Source: Candidatus Aenigmatarchaeota archaeon (GTDB lineage: Archaea > Aenigmatarchaeota > Aenigmatarchaeia > GW2011-AR5). Taken from it: a DNA stretch of 7,211 nt. Of the stretch, positions 5,060 to 7,211 are shown piece by piece. Position numbers and translations under genes: made by a program. Position 1 is the stretch's first letter, and each line of letters opens with the position of its first letter. The notes below the pieces were generated by a model. It did not search any database, was not told where the DNA came from, and saw only the letters and a list, made by a program, of their open reading frames with translations. The DNA lies in contig JAGVVX010000054.1 in NCBI GenBank assembly GCA_018304565.1, forward strand, positions 1-7,211, in the 5' to 3' direction.

Positions 5060-5191
5060 ATTAGGAGAGGGGGTTCATTAATATTTTGATTAGGAGAGGA
5101 GGTTCATAAGGATGATCTGCAAAGAACAGAGTTCTTTGAGATCTCAGAGAAGCTTTGCTTCTCTGCAGAGAACCCAGGTTCTCGACTTATC
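5060..5191. repeat. Composite direct repeat, right copy (B)
   Basis: It repeats copy A in order: ATTAGGAGAGGGGG and TTCATT of unit 1 (whose left half has diverged, with one G fewer), a complete unit 2 (5080-5109), GGATGA (5110-5115), then the GAGAACC-CA-GGTTCTC hairpin (5168-5183) and GACTTATC (5184-5191). The match ends within the aIF6 stop codon. Copy B differs mainly by an extra 54 bp at 5116-5169. Only these two copies are in the window. Confidence 0.85.
5116..5169. repeat. 54-bp palindromic insertion in copy B
   Basis: Absent from copy A. Its ends are inverted, TCTGCA (5116-5121) and TGCAGA (5164-5169). Inside are AAAGAAC-AGA-GTTCTTT (5121-5137), the palindrome GAGATCTC (5138-5145) and CAGAGAAGC-TTT-GCTTCTCTG (5145-5165). 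The end pairing overlaps both inner stems, so alternative folds compete. On the minus strand it follows the aIF6 stop and may cap or stabilise that transcript's 3' end. Confidence 0.65.
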
Positions 5192-5843
5192 AAGAGAATC
5201 CTAAAGCCTCGCTTACGCGGCCCAGTTCCGGCCCGCTGCTTGTGTCGGAAACTACACATCCGCTGCTGTTAGCTATTATGCCTGAATGCGCAAAACGCGA
5301 CCCAAAGCTTACGGTGCCTATTCCCAGCTCAATGTTAAGCGTGTCTTCCAGGATCTTTATCTCATTGTTCTTTATTCCGGGCCCCGCAATGCAGCCTTTG
5401 TTTGTTGCTACCGCCATTGAGCCGACTACGACGGTGCCGGCAATCTTGCTGACCTCGCATGGAAGATTGAAAAATTCCTGGATTTCCTTCTTGTGCTTCC
5501 GGAGCAGGGATGATATGACAACCCCGCTGTCGTTAAGGAGGATAAGGTTCCCAAGCGCTGAATAGTCCGTGTCAAGGACCAATATGTTGCTGAAGATCTC
5601 CTTTAATCTGTCTATCTCGTATTCTCTCAGTATCATGGGCACAACAATTCCCTGGGAATTGCCGGCGCAGAATATTCCCGGGAAGTCTGTGTAAAGTACT
5701 GTTGAATAAGACGCCTTTACGTTCAGCGCCTCTTCAATCCTGCTGCACATCTTTGTCGGCCGGCCTAAAAAAATGTAGCTGTCTGTTGCAAAGCCATAGA
5801 GGCCGATATTCGGATCTCCGTTGAAATTCGCGCGCAAGAACAT
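5190..5843 (-). CDS. eif6: Translation initiation factor aIF6
   Basis: At 217 residues it is the family's normal length. aIF6 binds the 50S subunit and prevents premature joining with 30S, acting in ribosome biogenesis or stress. The five-fold pseudo-symmetric family is clear from its repeats: FNGDPNIGLYGFATDSYIFL (7-26), GNLILLNDSGVVIS (98-111), VATNKGCIAGP (145-155) and NSSGCVVSDTSSGPELGRVS. No key segment is missing. The start lies 9 nt after the ribK stop, so the two are one operon, and no strong ribosome binding site is needed beyond the short TAGGT at the junction. In many archaea aIF6 is followed by LX and pfdA. Here the next gene on this strand is a hypothetical protein inside a repeat-bounded segment. 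The aIF6 stop codon overlaps the end of repeat copy B. Confidence 0.97.
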   Translation of the reverse strand: MFLRANFNGDPNIGLYGFATDSYIFLGRPTKMCSRIEEALNVKASYSTVLYTDFPGIFCAGNSQGIVVPMILREYEIDRLKEIFSNILVLDTDYSALGNLILLNDSGVVISSLLRKHKKEIQEFFNLPCEVSKIAGTVVVGSMAVATNKGCIAGPGIKNNEIKILEDTLNIELGIGTVSFGSRFAHSGIIANSSGCVVSDTSSGPELGRVSEALGFS

Positions 5844-5852
5844 GAAAATTAC

Positions 5853-6323
5853 CTAGATGCTTAGTCTGCTCTCCCTGCCGTAAATTCTTCTCATAAGACC
5901 CATTCCCGGAGGCCCCTTCTCTGGCTTTCTCTGTTCAAACAGGGTTATCTCTAGTTCAGTGCCTTCTTTCAAGTTGAGCTTCTCTTCGAGTTTCTCCTTG
6001 TCTATTATCTCAATCAAGTCCTTTTGCTGATGCGGCGCTGCGAACCTTACAGCCCAGGATTCGTGATCGTACATCTTGCCTCCTACGGGAACATGCAACA
6101 CTGCAGGCGCAAGATAAACTTCTATCATTCGTCTCCCATCAAGAAGTATATGATCTACTGTCTTTGTCGTGAAATCTTCAATTTCGACGGGTTTCTCCAG
6201 TTTTATGTTGAGCGTGCCCTTGAAAGGCTCGAAACCCAGAAGTGCTTTTATGCGGAAATAAAATTTTTCTATTAGCATCCCGCCACGCATAGCGCCGGGA
6301 ACAACCCTGCCTTTAAGGCGCAT
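5853..6323 (-). CDS. ribK: CTP-dependent riboflavin kinase (DUF120 family)
   Basis: Archaeal RibK phosphorylates riboflavin to FMN using CTP in place of ATP. The 156-residue protein has the family pattern: LKGRVVPGAMRGGMLIEKF (3-21, the Gly-rich opening), LLGFEPFKGTLNIKL (28-42, the signature G-x-P-[YF]-x-GTLN), a central strand region (GRRMIEVYLAPAVL, 63-76) and DLIEIIDKEKLEEKLNLKEG with TELEITL (102-128) forming the C-terminal end of the cradle-loop barrel. A basic tail of about 25 residues extends beyond the core. GGTGAG lies 13 nt before the ATG. It is first in the operon with aIF6. The central segment is less conserved than the signature, so substrate or nucleotide preference rests on family membership. 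Confidence 0.88.
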   Translation of the reverse strand: MRLKGRVVPGAMRGGMLIEKFYFRIKALLGFEPFKGTLNIKLEKPVEIEDFTTKTVDHILLDGRRMIEVYLAPAVLHVPVGGKMYDHESWAVRFAAPHQQKDLIEIIDKEKLEEKLNLKEGTELEITLFEQRKPEKGPPGMGLMRRIYGRESRLSI

Positions 6324-6378
6324 AAATTGTATTTCTCACCAAAGGCTTTTAAGCTCGCCGAGAAGGACGAAAACAAAC

Positions 6379-6389
6379 TTTAAATATTT
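6379..6389 (-). promoter_or_regulatory. Candidate TATA box for ribK-aIF6
   Basis: TTTAAATATTT, or AAATATTTAAA on the minus strand, lies about 57 nt before the ribK start, predicting a leader of about 30 nt that includes GGTGAG. A second AT patch (TTTTAA near 6347) lies closer, about 25 nt from the start, and would give a leaderless form. Which one is used cannot be decided here. Confidence 0.45.
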
Positions 6390-6427
6390 GAAGCAGGAAT
6401 GAACAAGCTGTTTTCGCAGCAATACAT

Positions 6428-6491
6428 CGTAACTACTTGAGAGTAATGGTAAAGTTTAAATGCTTTCTGCTGTAATTATCTTGTAGTTACG
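6428..6491. repeat. Perfect 9-bp inverted repeat with 46-nt spacer around a promoter
   Basis: CGTAACTAC (6428-6436) and its exact reverse complement GTAGTTACG (6483-6491) flank the TATA-like TTTAAA (6455-6460) and reach the expected transcription start of the 6519 gene. The arm centres are 55 bp apart, about five helical turns. Two half-sites for a looping or dimeric regulator are possible, but chance cannot be excluded. Confidence 0.45.
6455..6460 (+). promoter_or_regulatory. Candidate TATA box for the 6519 gene
   Basis: AAAGTTTAAATG contains TTTAAA about 60 nt before the ATG, predicting a transcript start near 6483 and a leader of about 35 nt that carries the GAGGTG site at 6508-6513. Confidence 0.45.
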
Positions 6492-6518
6492 TGATGATAA
6501 TAACACTGAGGTGTCAGA

Positions 6519-7211
6519 ATGCATAACGGAAAAGAAAAATATTCAGGCTTAAGAGCAGTAGAGGCCGGCTACGGCCTTTCTATCGCCGCCTACCAGAGGC
6601 TTGGTCCATTCACCCTGAAGGAATTAATGGGCATTTATACCGAGCTGACCGCCGAAGGCATCCGGCCCCTTGAAACAGACCAGAGAGAATGCACTTCTAC
6701 TTTCAGGCGGGAAAGGGGAATAAAAAGAGGCGAGATTGTGCCAAAAGGCTACATGCCGGTAACACTGGTGAACAGGCCAAGAGAAATCCGAAAAGATGAA
6801 AAAACAGGCCTGTGGGAAGCACGCGACCCGGAAGATTCTGCTGATCTTCAGGAACCACCGGGAGGCTGGATTACAGAATTTGATGGCACGTATCCGGTGC
6901 GAACAACAGATAACAGGAATGAGGCTGAAAGAAGACTGGGTGTAGATCCGGTTTATTTTTCCGGGTCAGAGATCGGCGTAAGGAATGTAGTCCTGGAAAA
7001 TCCAGAGGATCTGGGAGCCTTTCGCATATCCGCCAACTACTGGCCGGATGAATGCCTTTCCAGGGTTGTATTCCGCGTGCCTCATAGTCAGCATTTCCGG
7101 AACGGCCACAATGGCAACGGAACTTCTGCCGCAGGAAACCAGGTCTATGAAATGACCATGAAGGAATATGCTGATCTGCGAAAGAAGGTAGACGAGCTGA
7201 ATGCCCTCCTG
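6519..7211 (+). CDS. Unrecognised protein, 5' part, runs off the right edge
   Basis: ATG at 6519 with GAGGTG at 6508-6513 (5-nt spacer, an excellent archaeal site) opens a frame of 231 codons that is still open at the window end. The N-terminus is soluble, with no signal peptide. Residues 10-48 are helical (GLRAVEAGYGLSIAAYQRLG and on). A basic patch follows (TFRRERGIKRG, 61-71), then mixed strand and loop regions with many Trp, Pro and Asp residues (GGWITEFDGTYPVRTTDNRN, 115-134). Residues about 192-208 are an Asn/Gly/His-rich flexible linker (FRNGHNGNGTSAAGN), after which a predicted coiled coil starts (EMTMKEYADLRKKVDELNAL, 211-230). The linker followed by a coiled coil suggests an oligomerisation segment continuing beyond the window. 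I recognise no family, and no catalytic motif is evident. Confidence 0.8.
   Translation, partial: MHNGKEKYSGLRAVEAGYGLSIAAYQRLGPFTLKELMGIYTELTAEGIRPLETDQRECTSTFRRERGIKRGEIVPKGYMPVTLVNRPREIRKDEKTGLWEARDPEDSADLQEPPGGWITEFDGTYPVRTTDNRNEAERRLGVDPVYFSGSEIGVRNVVLENPEDLGAFRISANYWPDECLSRVVFRVPHSQHFRNGHNGNGTSAAGNQVYEMTMKEYADLRKKVDELNALL

Noticed and set aside
4123..5202. Short ORFs starting at ATG 4123 (16 aa) and ATG 5112 (30 aa), both after GGAGG and sharing RTQVLDLS
   Set aside because: The shared peptide only reflects the DNA repeat. The frames are very short, one runs over the aIF6 end, and codon use is dictated by the hairpins.
6399..6440. 13-codon ORF (MNKLFSQQYIVTT) after a TATA-like box
   Set aside because: Too short, without conservation evidence. 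The TATA-like box is better placed for ribK on the other strand.

Overview
The window is archaeal. It carries an archaeal FtsY, the prefoldin alpha subunit, translation factor aIF6 and a CTP-type (DUF120) riboflavin kinase. Genes are preceded by TATA-like boxes (TATAAATATA, TTTTAAATA, TTTATAAA, TTTAAA) about 25-30 nt before near-leaderless starts, or by GAGGTG-type ribosome binding sites. Protein lengths are compact and gene spacing is tight. I cannot name the lineage. A small-genome archaeon (DPANN-like) would fit, but that is inference.

Layout. Positions 1-1127: a divergent pair sharing one TATA region, made of a von Willebrand factor A (VWA) surface protein cut by the left edge (minus strand) and a type IV pilin-like protein (plus). 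Positions 1168-1715: a small regulated operon with a perfect inverted repeat around a TATA box, a 14-codon upstream ORF, a single-span membrane protein and a 47-residue ribbon-helix-helix (RHH) DNA-binding protein. Three starts in this operon use nearly the same 20-bp start cassette. Positions 1767-2216: an unrecognised soluble protein. Positions 2236-6323 (minus strand): the conserved information-processing block ribK - aIF6 - (interruption) - pfdA - ftsY.

The block is interrupted between aIF6 and pfdA by about 1 kb (roughly 4061-5191). This segment is bounded by two directly repeated copies of a composite sequence: a 29/30-bp tandem pair followed by a small hairpin. The interval holds a three-span membrane protein (plus), a doubtful 64-aa ORF (plus) and an 86-aa protein (minus), the first and last with their own TATA boxes and leaderless geometry. 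The right-hand copy carries an extra 54 bp with two more hairpins. A similar hairpin is embedded in frame in the acidic linker of ftsY. Together these hairpins share the core AGAA(G)C-loop-G(C)TTCT and look like a family of short palindromic elements.

Positions 6324-7211: an intergenic region with two TATA-like boxes and a widely spaced perfect inverted repeat, then the start of an unrecognised plus-strand gene that runs off the right edge.

The core genes act in membrane protein targeting (FtsY), chaperoning of nascent proteins (prefoldin), ribosome biogenesis (aIF6) and FMN synthesis (RibK). The left part looks like surface or adhesion functions plus a small self-regulated accessory operon.
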